64,000 nucleotides of DNA from Pseudomonas proteolytica. GTDB taxonomy: Bacteria > Pseudomonadota > Gammaproteobacteria > Pseudomonadales > Pseudomonadaceae. Positions 19,667 through 30,251 of this stretch are shown here, piece by piece. Each line of letters begins with the position of its first letter. Position 1 is the first letter of the stretch. Under the pieces are notes generated by a model. The model was not told where the DNA came from and did no database searches. It saw nothing but the letters and a program-made list of their open reading frames with translations. The stretch covers positions 1-64,000 of the forward strand of contig NZ_VFEV01000029.1 in the NCBI RefSeq assembly GCF_007858275.1, written 5' to 3'. A program made the position numbers and the translations under genes.

Positions 19667-20302
19667 CTATTTCGGCGCCGTTGATTCCAGCGGCGTCCCC
19701 TCTGCGACATACCATCTTTTATCGGTAACGGTGCCATTCAACGGCACGTCCCAGCTTGCCTGCGCCAGTCGTTCGACCTTCTGGCACTCATGGGCCAGCC
19801 CTAGCAGCGTTGGCTTGCGCCACGACGAACGGCGCGCCAGGTACGCCAGGCTGCGATCGTAAAAGCCGCCGCCCATGCCCAGTCGCCCGCCCGCATCATC
19901 GAACCCCACCAATGGCAGCAGCACCAGGTCCAGGGCCCAGACCTTGCGCTGGCGCCCGACATTGACCCGTGGCTCAAGAATGCCAAAGCGATTGGGCGCA
20001 AGCTTTTCCCTGGGGCTCACGCGTTGGAACACCATCTTGGTCCGTGGCCAGGCGCTGAGCACCGGCAGGTAGGTGGCCTTGCCCCGGCGCTGGGCTGCGC
20101 GCAGCAGCAGGCGCGGATCGATTTCGCCATCCGTCGGCAGGTACAGGGAAATATGTTTGGCCCGGCGAAACAGCGGGTGCTGTGCCAGTTGCCGATACAG
20201 GCCAATGGCGGCCCGGCGCTGCTCGCTCGGCGTCAGGGCGCGGCGGGCATTGCGCAACATGCGTCGAAGTTGCGGACGGGAAAGCGGCGCAGGTTCGGTC
20301 AT
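19667..20302 (-). CDS. 5-formyltetrahydrofolate cyclo-ligase
   Basis: A 211-residue enzyme that converts 5-formyl-THF to 5,10-methenyl-THF with ATP. The conserved YLPTDGEIDPRLLL, FGILEP and LVLLPLVGFDDAGGRLGMGGGFYDRSLAYL segments are visible; the last is the ATP/folate-binding signature. The frame continues upstream of the ATG at 20300-20302, but that stretch runs towards the end of 6S RNA, so the internal ATG is preferred. The order zapA-ssrS-cyclo-ligase is conserved in gammaproteobacteria, where the enzyme gene is often transcribed with 6S RNA. Confidence 0.93.
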   Translation of the reverse strand: MTEPAPLSRPQLRRMLRNARRALTPSEQRRAAIGLYRQLAQHPLFRRAKHISLYLPTDGEIDPRLLLRAAQRRGKATYLPVLSAWPRTKMVFQRVSPREKLAPNRFGILEPRVNVGRQRKVWALDLVLLPLVGFDDAGGRLGMGGGFYDRSLAYLARRSSWRKPTLLGLAHECQKVERLAQASWDVPLNGTVTDKRWYVAEGTPLESTAPK

Positions 20303-20354
20303 GGTGGTCGGCTCATACAACAATGCCAGTCCGGGGACTGGCATTGAGTTTGGG

Positions 20355-20536
20355 AATCAGGCTCCCCGACAGAACCGCTGTCGACTTAGCCCTTGAACCC
20401 GAAAGTTCAAGGTGGAAGATGCAGTAGGCTTTAAGGCTTTCCGTCTAGCGGACATGCACACCAGCCCAACGTGCAACTTCCAGGGTAGTGCGAATCGGCT
20501 CAGGGACATCGCCGACTGGCAAGCACGCCAGGGAGT
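20355..20536 (-). ncRNA. ssrS: 6S RNA
   Basis: On the minus strand the sequence from CTCCCTGGCGTGCTTGCC to GTCGGGGAGCCTGATTCC can close a long rod. It contains GATGTCCCTGAGCCGAT, TGTGCATGTCCGC, GACGGAAAGCCTTAA and CACCTTGAACTTTCGGG, blocks I recognise from Pseudomonas 6S RNA. It lies between zapA and the 5-formyl-THF cyclo-ligase gene, the conserved place. 6S RNA mimics an open promoter and traps sigma70-RNA polymerase in stationary phase. Ends are estimated to within about 10 bases. Confidence 0.93.
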
Positions 20537-20567
20537 GAGGCGAGTATACCCCAAATAGACGCGGCAA

Positions 20568-20885
20568 TCAGCCCTTGGGTGGTTCCTGATCGGTAGAAAG
20601 TACCAGGTCGACACGCTCAAGCAGGTCACGCACTTGCTCGCGTGTCGAGCCGCTGGCCTGTACGTCCGGGCGTTCCTGCTTATGCAATAAATCGTGGGTA
20701 ATGTTCAGTGCGGCCATCACGGCGATACGGTCGGCGCCGATGACTTTGCCGCTGCTGCGGATCTCGCGCATCTTGCCGTCCAGGTAGCGGGTAGCGCTCA
20801 TCAGGTTGCTGCGTTCTTCCTGGGGGCAGATGATTGAATACTCTTTGTCGAGAATCTGCACGGTGACGCTATTGCTTGAACTCAT
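20568..20885 (-). CDS. zapA: Cell division protein ZapA
   Basis: A 105-residue FtsZ-binding protein. The N-terminal globular part (VTVQILDKEYSIICPQEERSNLMSATRYL) and the C-terminal helix (ALNITHDLLHKQ followed by heptads to LERVDLVLS) match ZapA, which bundles FtsZ filaments at midcell. Its start overlaps the stop of the upstream coiled-coil gene by 4 bp, and 6S RNA follows directly. Confidence 0.95.
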   Translation of the reverse strand: MSSSNSVTVQILDKEYSIICPQEERSNLMSATRYLDGKMREIRSSGKVIGADRIAVMAALNITHDLLHKQERPDVQASGSTREQVRDLLERVDLVLSTDQEPPKG

Positions 20886-21091
20886 GAGTCTTGCTCCAGG
20901 GCCTTCAGGCGCGAAATCATCGATTCGACCTTACGCCGGGCGATTTCGTTTTTTTCAATGAGGTGCGCGCGTTCCTCGCGCCAGGTCTTTTCCTGAGCTA
21001 ATAGGAGTCCGTTTTGACTCTTTAGTTGCTCGACCCGGGTAATTAGCAATTCGAGTCTGGCCATCAGCGCTTGCAAGTCGGTGTCTTCCAT
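20882..21091 (-). CDS. Small coiled-coil protein, TIGR02449 family
   Basis: A 69-residue protein almost wholly predicted as one coiled coil (DLQALMARLELLITRVEQL and on to KVESMISRLKALEQ), rich in leucine, glutamate and arginine. It is always found just ahead of zapA in Pseudomonas, as I recall, and overlaps it by 4 bp here. A role in division similar to that of the coiled-coil protein ZapB is plausible but inferred. The ATG at 21089-21091 starts directly before the helix. Confidence 0.85.
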   Translation of the reverse strand: MEDTDLQALMARLELLITRVEQLKSQNGLLLAQEKTWREERAHLIEKNEIARRKVESMISRLKALEQDS

Positions 21092-21228
21092 TGGGTTCCA
21101 CTGGATTTGTCTGATGAATGGCAACTGCAGGATAAACGATCTGACGCCCTTGATAGTCGGGTGCGTCTGCCGGTGCTAGGATACAGCGCTTCATTCTAGA
21201 CATCGCGCCGCCTGGCGCCTAGCTCATC

Positions 21229-21786
21229 ATGCCTATTCAGAATTCCCCGTACGACGCTTTTTCCAAACTGCTGAGCACCAGCGGCCACCCTTGCTCGCCC
21301 GCCGAACTGCATGGCGTGCTGTTGGGCCGCAGCTGCACCGGCGTCGGTTTTGACGCCGATAACTGGCTGGCCGACGTGGCCGAGCTGCTGGAAACCGAGC
21401 CTACCGAAAACGTGCGCAATGCGTTGATCGGTTTGCAAGAAATGGTTAAAGGCGAACTGACCGGTGATGACGTCACCGTAGTCCTGCTGCTGCCAACCGA
21501 CGACGCGCCGCTCACCGAGCGTGCTGCGGCTCTGGGCCAATGGTGCCAGGGTTTCCTCCATGGCTTTGGCGTGAACGCCGGCGGCCTGGAACTGAGCACC
21601 GACGCCAAGGAAGTGTTGCAAGACCTGGCCGCCATCTCCCAGGTGCAAGATGCCCTGGAAGAGTCCGAAGACGGCGAAGGCGCCTATATGGAAGTCATGG
21701 AATACCTGCGCGTCGCGCCGCTGCTGCTGTTCACCGAGACCAAAAAGTCTGCTGAGCCCGCAGCGCCCAAGCCGTCGCTGCACTAA
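21229..21786 (+). CDS. YecA/YgfB family protein (UPF0149)
   Basis: A 185-residue all-helical protein of the UPF0149 family. [20 protein letters not shown] near residue 24 and [19 protein letters not shown] near residue 105 are the family hallmarks. It lacks the C-terminal metal-binding SEC-C tail seen in longer YecA proteins. It is the first gene of a cluster running through pepP, ubiH, a thioesterase-like gene and ubiI. The homologue next to pepP in P. aeruginosa (YgfB) has been linked to AmpR-dependent beta-lactam resistance, which may or may not hold here. Confidence 0.88.
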   Translation: MPIQNSPYDAFSKLLSTSGHPCSPAELHGVLLGRSCTGVGFDADNWLADVAELLETEPTENVRNALIGLQEMVKGELTGDDVTVVLLLPTDDAPLTERAAALGQWCQGFLHGFGVNAGGLELSTDAKEVLQDLAAISQVQDALEESEDGEGAYMEVMEYLRVAPLLLFTETKKSAEPAAPKPSLH

Positions 21787-21806
21787 GAGAGGGAACCCAC
21801 CTGCCC

Positions 21807-23129
21807 ATGATCCATATCCCCAAAGCGGAATACACCCGCCGCCGCAAGGCGCTCATGGCGCAGATGGAACCCAACAGCATCGCGATCCTGCCGGCCGCCG
21901 CCGTGGCGATCCGCAATCGTGATGTCGAGCATGTGTACCGCCAGGACAGCGACTTCCAGTACCTGAGCGGCTTCCCCGAGCCCGAAGCGGTGATTGTGCT
22001 GATGCCTGGGCGCATTCACGGCGAATACGTGCTGTTCTGCCGCGAACGCAATGCCGAGCGCGAATTATGGGACGGCCTGCGCGCCGGCACCGAAGGCGCG
22101 ATTCGCGAATACGGTGCCGACGATGCCTTCCCGATCACCGATATCGACGACATCCTGCCCGGCCTCATCGAAGGCCGGGACCGGGTGTACTCGGCCATGG
22201 GCAGCAATGCCGAATTCGACCGGCACCTGATGGAATGGATCAACGTGATCCGCTCCAAGGCGCACCTCGGTGCGCAGCCGCCGAACGAATTCGTTGCCCT
22301 GGATCATCTGCTGCACGACATGCGCCTGTATAAATCCGCCGCAGAAGTGAAGGTGATGCGCGAAGCCGCGCGGATTTCCTGCGCCGCTCACATCCGGGCG
22401 ATGCAGGCCAGCCGTGCAGGGTTGCATGAGTTCAGCCTGGAAGCCGAGCTGGACTACGAGTTCCGCCGGGGCGGGGCGAAGATGCCGGCCTATGGCTCCA
22501 TCGTCGCGTCGGGGCGCAACAGTTGCATCCTGCACTACCAGCAGAATGACGCGCTGCTCAAGGACGGCGACCTGGTATTGATCGACGCCGGTTGTGAAAT
22601 CGACTGCTATGCCAGCGATATCACCCGCACCTGGCCGGTCAATGGCAAGTTTTCCGCCGAGCAGAAGGCGATCTACGACATTGTGCTGGCCTCCCAGGAA
22701 GCCGCCTTTGCGCAGATCGCGCCGAACAAGCATTGGAACCAGGCCCATGAGGCGACGGTGCAAGTCATCACCGCCGGGCTGGTGAAGTTGGGCTTGTTGC
22801 AGGGTGATGTGGATGAGCTGATCGCCAGCGAAGCCTACAAGGCGTTCTATATGCACCGCGCCGGGCATTGGCTGGGCATGGATGTGCATGATGTCGGCGA
22901 GTACAAGGTCGGCGGCGAATGGCGGGTGCTGGAAGTGGGCATGGCCCTGACCGTGGAGCCGGGCATCTACATTGCCCCGGACAACCAGAACGTGGCAAAG
23001 AAATGGCGTGGCATAGGCGTGCGCATCGAGGATGACGTGGTGGTGACCAAGCAAGGCTGTGAAATTCTGACCGGTGGCGTGCCCAAGGGCGTGGCCGAGA
23101 TCGAAGCACTGATGGCAGCAGCCCGATGA
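21807..23129 (+). CDS. pepP: Xaa-Pro aminopeptidase
   Basis: A 440-residue dinuclear-metal peptidase that removes N-terminal residues before proline. The N-terminal domain starts IPKAEYTRRRKALMAQM. The catalytic pita-bread domain shows the metal ligands in LIDAGCEIDCYASDITRTW (two aspartates), HRAGHWLGMDVHDVG (histidine), LTVEPGIYI (glutamate) and GVRIEDDV (glutamate). The start lies 20 bp after yecA, and the stop overlaps ubiH by 4 bp (ATGA). Confidence 0.96.
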   Translation: MIHIPKAEYTRRRKALMAQMEPNSIAILPAAAVAIRNRDVEHVYRQDSDFQYLSGFPEPEAVIVLMPGRIHGEYVLFCRERNAERELWDGLRAGTEGAIREYGADDAFPITDIDDILPGLIEGRDRVYSAMGSNAEFDRHLMEWINVIRSKAHLGAQPPNEFVALDHLLHDMRLYKSAAEVKVMREAARISCAAHIRAMQASRAGLHEFSLEAELDYEFRRGGAKMPAYGSIVASGRNSCILHYQQNDALLKDGDLVLIDAGCEIDCYASDITRTWPVNGKFSAEQKAIYDIVLASQEAAFAQIAPNKHWNQAHEATVQVITAGLVKLGLLQGDVDELIASEAYKAFYMHRAGHWLGMDVHDVGEYKVGGEWRVLEVGMALTVEPGIYIAPDNQNVAKKWRGIGVRIEDDVVVTKQGCEILTGGVPKGVAEIEALMAAAR

Positions 23130-24313
23130 GCCGGGTCAACCTGGCCATTATCGGCGGCGGCCTGGTGGGCGCCAGCCTGGCGCTGGCGTTGCAGGCCGGG
23201 GCCAAGGCCCGGGGCTGGAAGATCGTGCTGATCGAACCCTTTGCTCCCGGCGACAGCTATCAGCCGAGCTACGACGCCCGCTCTTCGGCGCTGTCCTTTG
23301 GTGCGCGGCAGATCTATCAACGCCTGGGCGTATGGCAGGACATTTCCCGGCGTGCCGAGCCGATCAAGCAAATCCATGTTTCCGATCGTGGCCGCTTCTC
23401 TACCGCACGCTTGTCGGCGCTGGAGGAGGGCGTGCCGGCCCTGGGCTATGTGGTGGAAAACGCCTGGCTCGGGCAGTGCCTGTGGCAAGGCCTGGACAAA
23501 GACGTGATCAGTTGGCGCTGCCCGGCAGAAGTCAGCCGCATGGAGCCGCTGGCCGACGGCTACCGCCTGACCCTCAACGATGAAACCGTCATCGAATGCG
23601 ACCTGGCGGTATTGGCCGATGGCGGCCGCTCCGGGCTGCGCGAGCAGTTGGGCATTGGCGTCAAGCAACGGCCTTACAACCAGAGCGCCCTGATCGCCAA
23701 CATCACCCCCAGCGAAGCCCACAACGGCGAGGCGTTCGAGCGTTTCACCGACGAAGGCCCGATGGCCCTGCTGCCACTGGCGGACAACCGTTGCGCGCTG
23801 GTCTGGACCCGTGTCGGCATGGATGCCCAGCGCTTGGCGCAGTTGGATGAGCGCAGCTTCCTCAGTGAATTGCAGGGTGTGTTCGGCTACCGCCTGGGCA
23901 CCTTGAAACAGGTCGGCGCGCGTCACTTGTATCCGCTGACGCTGGTGGAGGCCGAGGAGCAGGTGCGCTCGCACCTGGTGATCCTCGGCAACGCGGCCCA
24001 CAGCCTGCACCCGATTGCCGGCCAGGGCTTCAACCTGTCCCTGCGTGATGCCTATGCGTTGGCCGAGGCCTTGCTGGCCGGGCCGGCGGTGCCGGGCGAC
24101 CTGGCGACCTTGCAGGCTTACCGCGAACGCCAGCGCCTGGATCAGCAGATGACCGTGGGCTTCTCTGATCAGGTCACCCGCCTGTTCGGCAGCGGCCAGC
24201 CGCTGGTCGCCATGGGCCGTAACCTCGGCCTGCTGGGCCTGGACCTGTTGCCGCCGGCCAAGCGCTGGTTCGCCCGGCAGGCGATGGGCCTGGGTACGCG
24301 TCCTGATGCGTAA
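23126..24313 (+). CDS. ubiH: 2-octaprenyl-6-methoxyphenyl hydroxylase UbiH
   Basis: A 395-residue FAD monooxygenase of aerobic ubiquinone synthesis. The FAD-binding GxGxxG motif is IIGGGLVGASLALALQ, the middle motif is VLADGGRSGLRE and the second FAD contact is NAAHSLHPIAGQGFNLSLRDA. It overlaps pepP by 4 bp and the next gene by 8 bp. It is the nearer relative of UbiH, and the second paralogue three genes on is closer to UbiI; the order yecA-pepP-ubiH-ubiI is the classical one. Confidence 0.93.
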   Translation: MSRVNLAIIGGGLVGASLALALQAGAKARGWKIVLIEPFAPGDSYQPSYDARSSALSFGARQIYQRLGVWQDISRRAEPIKQIHVSDRGRFSTARLSALEEGVPALGYVVENAWLGQCLWQGLDKDVISWRCPAEVSRMEPLADGYRLTLNDETVIECDLAVLADGGRSGLREQLGIGVKQRPYNQSALIANITPSEAHNGEAFERFTDEGPMALLPLADNRCALVWTRVGMDAQRLAQLDERSFLSELQGVFGYRLGTLKQVGARHLYPLTLVEAEEQVRSHLVILGNAAHSLHPIAGQGFNLSLRDAYALAEALLAGPAVPGDLATLQAYRERQRLDQQMTVGFSDQVTRLFGSGQPLVAMGRNLGLLGLDLLPPAKRWFARQAMGLGTRPDA

Positions 24314-24791
24314 GTGGCTGATCGAGCGCCTGGGCAAGGCGCGGTTACTGCGTTGGGTCATGACCTTGTACCCGCCGTATCTGGGCGCAGGGATCAGCGT
24401 GCAGCATATGAGCGCGGACTTTCGTCATGTGAAGGTGCGGATGGGGCTGGGCTGGTACAACCGCAACTATGTCGGTACGCAGTTTGGCGGCAGCCTGTAT
24501 TCGATGGTCGACCCGTTCTACATGCTGATGCTGATGGAGAACCTGGGGCGCGACTACATCGTCTGGGACAAAGCGGCGAGCATCGATTTCATCTCGCCGG
24601 GCAAAGGCCCGGTGTTTGCCGAATTCTCTATCGACCAGGCCTTGCTGGATGAGGTGCTGCGGCAGACCGAGGGCGGCGATAAATACTTGCCGCGCCTCCA
24701 AGTGCAGATTCACGACGGCTCCGGCACCCTGGTGGCGCGAGTCGACAAAACCCTTTACGTGCGGCGCAAGCCGCCAGCGAAGCAGGCATAA
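24306..24791 (+). CDS. DUF4442 hotdog-fold thioesterase-like protein
   Basis: A 161-residue protein with a hotdog-fold pattern: VKVRMGLGWYNRNYVGTQFG and SLYSMVDPFYMLMLMENLG form the central helix and its start, and VARVDKTLYVRRK is the last strand. This is the DUF4442 family, thought to act on acyl-CoA or acyl-carrier thioesters. It overlaps ubiH by 8 bp and is followed by ubiI after 3 bp, so it is co-translated with ubiquinone genes. The substrate is unknown. Confidence 0.85.
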   Translation: MRKWLIERLGKARLLRWVMTLYPPYLGAGISVQHMSADFRHVKVRMGLGWYNRNYVGTQFGGSLYSMVDPFYMLMLMENLGRDYIVWDKAASIDFISPGKGPVFAEFSIDQALLDEVLRQTEGGDKYLPRLQVQIHDGSGTLVARVDKTLYVRRKPPAKQA

Positions 24792-24794
24792 AGC

Positions 24795-26018
24795 ATGGAC
24801 ATGCGCGCAGATGTGCTGATTGTCGGGGCCGGAATGGTCGGAAGCGCCTTGGCGCTGGCGTTGCAAGGCAGTGGCCTGCAAGTGCTGCTGCTCGACGGTA
24901 GCCCGTTGAGCGTCAAGCCATTTGATGCCGACGCTCCGTTTGAACCACGGGTGAGCGCCTTGTCGGCTGCCAGCCAGCGCATCCTCGAACGCCTGGGCGT
25001 GTGGGACGGCATCGCCAGTCGCCGCGCCAGCCCCTACGGCGAGATGCAGGTGTGGGATGGCAGCGGCACCGGGCAGATCCACTTTTCGGCGGCCAGTGTG
25101 CATGCCGAGGTGTTGGGGCATATCGTCGAAAACCGCGTGGTCCAGGACGCCTTGCTCGACCGCCTGCACGACTGCGACCTGGGCCTGCTGGCCAATGCGC
25201 GCCTGGAACAGATGCGTCGCTCCGGCGATGACTGGCTGCTGACCCTCGCTGATGGCCGCACCCTGCGCGCGCCGTTGGTGATCGCGGCCGACGGCGCCAA
25301 TTCGGCGGTGCGCCGCCTGACGGGCACTGCTACCCGCGAATGGGATTACCTGCACAACGCCATTGTCACCAGCGTGCGCAGCAGCCAACCGCACCAGCGC
25401 ACGGCCTGGCAGCGCTTTACCGACCATGGTCCGCTGGCATTCCTGCCGCTGGTGCGCGATGGCCAGGAAGATTGGTGTTCGATCGTCTGGTCGACCACAC
25501 CGAGTGAGTCCGAACGCTTGATGGCCCTGGACGACGAAAGCTTCTGCCGCGAACTGGAGCGCGCCTTTGAAGGCCGCCTGGGCAGTGTGATCAGCGCCGA
25601 TCCACGCCTGTGTGTACCGTTGCGCCAGCGCCACGCCAAGCGTTACGTCGCCGAAGGCCTGGCCCTGATTGGCGATGCCGCCCATGTCATCCACCCGTTG
25701 GCGGGGCAGGGCGTGAACCTGGGATTCCTCGACGCGGCGGTGTTGGCCGAGGTGCTGCTGCAGGCGTCCGAGCGCGGTGAACGCTTGGCGGATGTGAAGG
25801 TGCTCAGTCGCTACGAGCGCCGGCGTATGCCCCACAACCTGGCGCTGATGGCGGCGATGGAGGGCTTTGAGCGGTTGTTCCAGGCTGACCAACTGCCGTT
25901 GCGCTGGTTGCGCAATGCCGGGTTGAAGATGGTCGACCAGATGCCCGAGGCCAAGGCGGTATTTGTGCGCCAGGCATTGGGATTGACTGGGGATCTACCG
26001 GAACTGGCCAAAGCCTGA
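24795..26018 (+). CDS. ubiI: FAD-dependent 2-polyprenylphenol hydroxylase, UbiI/VisC type
   Basis: A 407-residue flavin monooxygenase related to UbiH. It has the FAD motif [17 protein letters not shown], the middle motif [16 protein letters not shown], and the late motif [23 protein letters not shown]. In E. coli UbiI adds the C5 hydroxyl of ubiquinone; VisC is an older name. It is the last gene of the yecA-pepP-ubiH cluster, and no strong terminator was seen after it. Confidence 0.9.
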   Translation: MDMRADVLIVGAGMVGSALALALQGSGLQVLLLDGSPLSVKPFDADAPFEPRVSALSAASQRILERLGVWDGIASRRASPYGEMQVWDGSGTGQIHFSAASVHAEVLGHIVENRVVQDALLDRLHDCDLGLLANARLEQMRRSGDDWLLTLADGRTLRAPLVIAADGANSAVRRLTGTATREWDYLHNAIVTSVRSSQPHQRTAWQRFTDHGPLAFLPLVRDGQEDWCSIVWSTTPSESERLMALDDESFCRELERAFEGRLGSVISADPRLCVPLRQRHAKRYVAEGLALIGDAAHVIHPLAGQGVNLGFLDAAVLAEVLLQASERGERLADVKVLSRYERRRMPHNLALMAAMEGFERLFQADQLPLRWLRNAGLKMVDQMPEAKAVFVRQALGLTGDLPELAKA

Positions 26019-26093
26019 GGCCGGTTGCCGCACCCCGGAAGCCAATCACGCAACATCTCGTAACGCCTCCACCCAGTGTTCGGTTGAGATGCT

Positions 26094-26114
26094 AAATGTG
26101 AGTCCTTATCATTT
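26094..26114. promoter_or_regulatory. Candidate Fur box upstream of fbpA
   Basis: AAATG (26094-26098) and TTATCATTT (26106-26114) frame a 21-bp site that matches a typical Pseudomonas Fur box at 17 of 21 positions. It lies about 30 bp before the fbpA ATG, where a repressor would block transcription. This supports iron-dependent control. Confidence 0.6.
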
Positions 26115-26145
26115 GCGCTCACTTTTCCTACGAGAGACCGCACCT

Positions 26146-27150
26146 ATGTTGGCACCCAAGCGCCTCCTGACTGCCCTGGCACTCACCCTTATCGCCAGCA
26201 CCACCGTCCAGGCGGCTGACGAAGTGGTGGTCTACTCCTCTCGTATCGACGAGTTGATCAAGCCGGTGTTCGATGCCTACACCAAGAAAACCGGTGTACA
26301 GGTGAAGTTCATCACCGACAAGGAAGCGCCGCTGATGCAGCGCATCAAGGCCGAAGGCCAGAACGCCACCGCCGACCTGCTGTTGACCGTCGATGGCGGC
26401 AACCTCTGGCAAGCCGAGCAGATGGGCATTTTGCAGCCGTTCACCTCCAAGGTGATCGACGCCAACATCCCTGCGCAATATCGCGCTTCAAGCCATGCCT
26501 GGACCGGCTTGAGCCTGCGGGCGCGGACCATCGCCTACTCCACCGACCGTGTGAAGCCGGGTGAGTTGACCACCTACGAAGCCCTGGCCGACAAGCAATG
26601 GGAAGGCCGCCTGTGCCTGCGCACCGCGAAGAAGGTTTATAACCAGTCGCTGACCGCCACCCTGATCGAGACCCATGGCGCGGACAAGACCGAGGAGATC
26701 ATCAAGGGCTGGGTCAACAACCTGTCCACCGACGTGTTCTCCGATGACATCGCCGTATTGCAGGCAATCAATGCCGGGCAGTGCGATGTGGGCATCGTCA
26801 ATACCTACTACTACGGGCGCCTGCACAAGCAGGATCCGAAGCTGGCCGTGAAACTGTTCTGGCCTAACCAGGGCGACCGTGGCGTGCACGTCAACCTGTC
26901 GGGCATTGGCCTGACCAAATACGCCCCGCACCCGGACGCCGCCAAGGCCCTGGTGGAATGGATGACTACGCCTGAAGCGCAGAAGATCTTTGCCGACGTC
27001 AACCAGGAGTTCCCGGCCAACCCGGCGGTCGAGCCTTCGGCTGAAGTGGCGAGCTGGGGCAAGTTCAAGGCTGACACCTTGCCGGTGGAAGTCGCGGGCA
27101 AGCGCCAGGCCGAGGCGATTCGCCTGATGGATCGCGCAGGCTGGAACTGA
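26146..27150 (+). CDS. fbpA: Iron(III) ABC transporter periplasmic binding protein FbpA
   Basis: A 334-residue ferric-ion-binding protein. After a 23-residue signal peptide ending VQA comes [23 protein letters not shown], the classical start of the mature protein, then [17 protein letters not shown] and [11 protein letters not shown], whose paired tyrosines coordinate iron in this family. The frame is open from 26089, but the ATG at 26146 precedes the signal peptide and is downstream of a Fur-like site. The permease gene fbpB follows after a REPIN-filled gap of about 190 bp. Confidence 0.93.
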   Translation: MLAPKRLLTALALTLIASTTVQAADEVVVYSSRIDELIKPVFDAYTKKTGVQVKFITDKEAPLMQRIKAEGQNATADLLLTVDGGNLWQAEQMGILQPFTSKVIDANIPAQYRASSHAWTGLSLRARTIAYSTDRVKPGELTTYEALADKQWEGRLCLRTAKKVYNQSLTATLIETHGADKTEEIIKGWVNNLSTDVFSDDIAVLQAINAGQCDVGIVNTYYYGRLHKQDPKLAVKLFWPNQGDRGVHVNLSGIGLTKYAPHPDAAKALVEWMTTPEAQKIFADVNQEFPANPAVEPSAEVASWGKFKADTLPVEVAGKRQAEAIRLMDRAGWN

Positions 27151-27180
27151 GTACAATTTGTAAGGCTTCACAAATCTAAT

Positions 27181-27299
27181 GTGGGAGCTGGCTTGTGTGG
27201 GAGCTGGCTTGCCTGCGATGCAGACACCTCGGTGTATCAGCGATACCGGGGTGATGCTATCGCAGGCAAGCCAGCTCCTACACAAGCCCGCTCCCACAG
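27181..27299. repeat. REPIN-type palindromic repeats between fbpA and fbpB
   Basis: GTGGGAGCTGGCTTG occurs twice in tandem (27181-27195 and 27198-27212) and the array is closed on the right by the inverted forms CAAGCCAGCTCC and CAAGCCCGCTCCCAC. The hairpin may stabilise fbpA mRNA or lower expression of fbpB. Confidence 0.8.
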
Positions 27300-27344
27300 T
27301 GGTTTGTGTATGTCTCCAAATCATCCACTGCTTGGGAATTTCTT

Positions 27345-28961
27345 TTGGCCCACCCCGCCCAACGCCGCTGGTACCTGCCGGTCTTCACTGTCGCTGCCCT
27401 GGTGCTGCTGCCGCTGAGTGTCCTGCTGCTGTCCTGGCAAAGCATTGACACGCAAATCTGGTCGCACCTGTGGGACACCCAGATGCCGCGCCTGCTGGGC
27501 AACACCTTGACCTTGGTGTTGGGGGTCGGAGTTGGCGTAACGGTGTTGGGCGTGAGCCTGGCCTGGCTGACCAGCCTCTGTGAATTCCCCGGCCGGCGCT
27601 GGCTGGACTGGGCGTTGATGCTGCCGTTTGCCATCCCGGCGTATGTCCTGGCGTTTGTCTTCGTGGGCCTGCTGGATTTCTCCGGGCCGGTGCAGACCCT
27701 GCTGCGTGAGTGGTTCGGCACAGGCCTGCGCTTGCCGCGCGTACGCTCCACCAGTGGCGTGATCATCGTGTTGGTGCTGGTGTTCTATCCCTACGTCTAC
27801 CTGCTGGCGCGCACCGCCTTTCTGGCGCAGGGCAAGGGCTTGATGGAGGCGGCGCGGGTGCTGGGCCAATCACCCTGGCAGGCATTCTGGCGGGTGGCCC
27901 TGCCCATGGCGCGCCCGGCCATCGGCGCCGGCGTGGCCCTGGCGCTGATGGAAACCCTGGCGGATTTCGGCGCGGTGTCGGTGTTTAACTTCGACACCTT
28001 TACCACCGCCATCTACAAGACCTGGTACGGCTTTTTCAGCCTGTCCAGCGCCGCGCAACTGGCAAGCCTGTTGCTGTTGGTGGTGATGCTGGTGCTCTAC
28101 GGCGAGCGCCGGGCCCGTGGCGCCAGCCGCCCAAGCAACGAGCGGCCACGGGGCAAGGCGCTGTATCACCTGCATGGGTTCAAAGCCGCCGCCGCGACTG
28201 GCTGGTGCGCCCTGGTATTTGCCTGCGCGTTTGTCATTCCGATGATCCAACTGCTGGCCTGGTTTTGGCAGCGCGGGCGTTTCGACCTCGACGAGCGTTA
28301 CACCGGGCTGATCGTACATACCCTTTACCTGGGCGGCATGGCCGCGCTGATCACCGTCAGCGTGGCGCTGCTGCTGGCGTTTGCCAACCGCCTGGCGCCG
28401 ACCCGGGCCATCCGCTCCGGGGTGAGCCTGGGTAACCTGGGCTACGCCTTGCCGGGTTCGGTATTGGCGGTGTCGATCATGTTGGCGTTCAGCTATCTGG
28501 ATCGCGAGTTAGTGATTCCGCTTTCCAGCTGGTTGGGAGGCGCGGGCAAGCCTTTGCTGCTCGGCAGCCTGTCGGCCCTGGTGATGGCTTATCTGGTGCG
28601 CTTCCTGGCTGTGGCCTATGGCCCGCTGGAAAACAGCCTGGCGCGCATCCGCCCATCCTTGCCGGAAGCAGCGCGTAGTCTGGGGGTCAGTGGGCCACGA
28701 CTGTTTTGCAAAGTGTATCTGCCGCTCTTGCTACCAGGCACCTTGAGTGCAGCCTTGCTGGTATTTGTCGATGTACTTAAGGAAATGCCCGCGACCCTGC
28801 TGATGCGCCCATTCGGCTGGGATACCCTGGCCGTGCGCATCTTCGAGATGACCAGCGAAGGCGAGTGGGCGCGTGCCTCCTTGCCTGCACTGACCCTGGT
28901 ATTGGTCGGCCTGTTGCCGGTCATCGGCTTGATCCGACGTTCGGCGCGACGAATCGGTTAG
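27345..28961 (+). CDS. fbpB: Iron(III) ABC transporter permease FbpB
   Basis: A 538-residue inner-membrane permease made of two homologous halves with about twelve helices. Each half has an EAA-type loop contacting the ATPase: EAARVLGQSPWQAFWRVALPMARP and EAARSLGVSGPRLFCKVYLPLLLP. The preferred start is TTG at 27345, giving the conserved MAHPAQRRWYLPVF start with a GGGA upstream; an in-frame GTG at 27306 is an alternative. No fbpC ATPase follows, so the ATP-binding subunit must be encoded elsewhere. Confidence 0.9.
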   Translation: MAHPAQRRWYLPVFTVAALVLLPLSVLLLSWQSIDTQIWSHLWDTQMPRLLGNTLTLVLGVGVGVTVLGVSLAWLTSLCEFPGRRWLDWALMLPFAIPAYVLAFVFVGLLDFSGPVQTLLREWFGTGLRLPRVRSTSGVIIVLVLVFYPYVYLLARTAFLAQGKGLMEAARVLGQSPWQAFWRVALPMARPAIGAGVALALMETLADFGAVSVFNFDTFTTAIYKTWYGFFSLSSAAQLASLLLLVVMLVLYGERRARGASRPSNERPRGKALYHLHGFKAAAATGWCALVFACAFVIPMIQLLAWFWQRGRFDLDERYTGLIVHTLYLGGMAALITVSVALLLAFANRLAPTRAIRSGVSLGNLGYALPGSVLAVSIMLAFSYLDRELVIPLSSWLGGAGKPLLLGSLSALVMAYLVRFLAVAYGPLENSLARIRPSLPEAARSLGVSGPRLFCKVYLPLLLPGTLSAALLVFVDVLKEMPATLLMRPFGWDTLAVRIFEMTSEGEWARASLPALTLVLVGLLPVIGLIRRSARRIG

Positions 28962-29117
28962 GTGCCAGTCCTACGGCTTGAGGCTACAATGCGCGGCATT
29001 CGGTGCGGCCCGTCTTTCGGGCAGGGTGGCTGATTGTGGCTGCAGGCCTTGTATTTCAAGGTGTGTAGCCCGAACGGCGACCGTCCGCACCTTCGCCACG
29101 CCCGGAAGGAGAAACCC

Positions 29118-30200
<1,083 letters not shown>

Positions 30201-30251
30201 CCTTTTCCGGCAGGCCAATGGCCGCTGACATTTCTTTTGAGGACACAGACT

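Noticed and set aside
20303-20344. Longer N-terminus for the 5-formyl-THF cyclo-ligase
   Set aside because: The extra residues do not match the family start and reach the edge of 6S RNA.
28962-29117. Glycine riboswitch before gcvT
   Set aside because: The leader is short and lacks the conserved tandem glycine-aptamer motifs.
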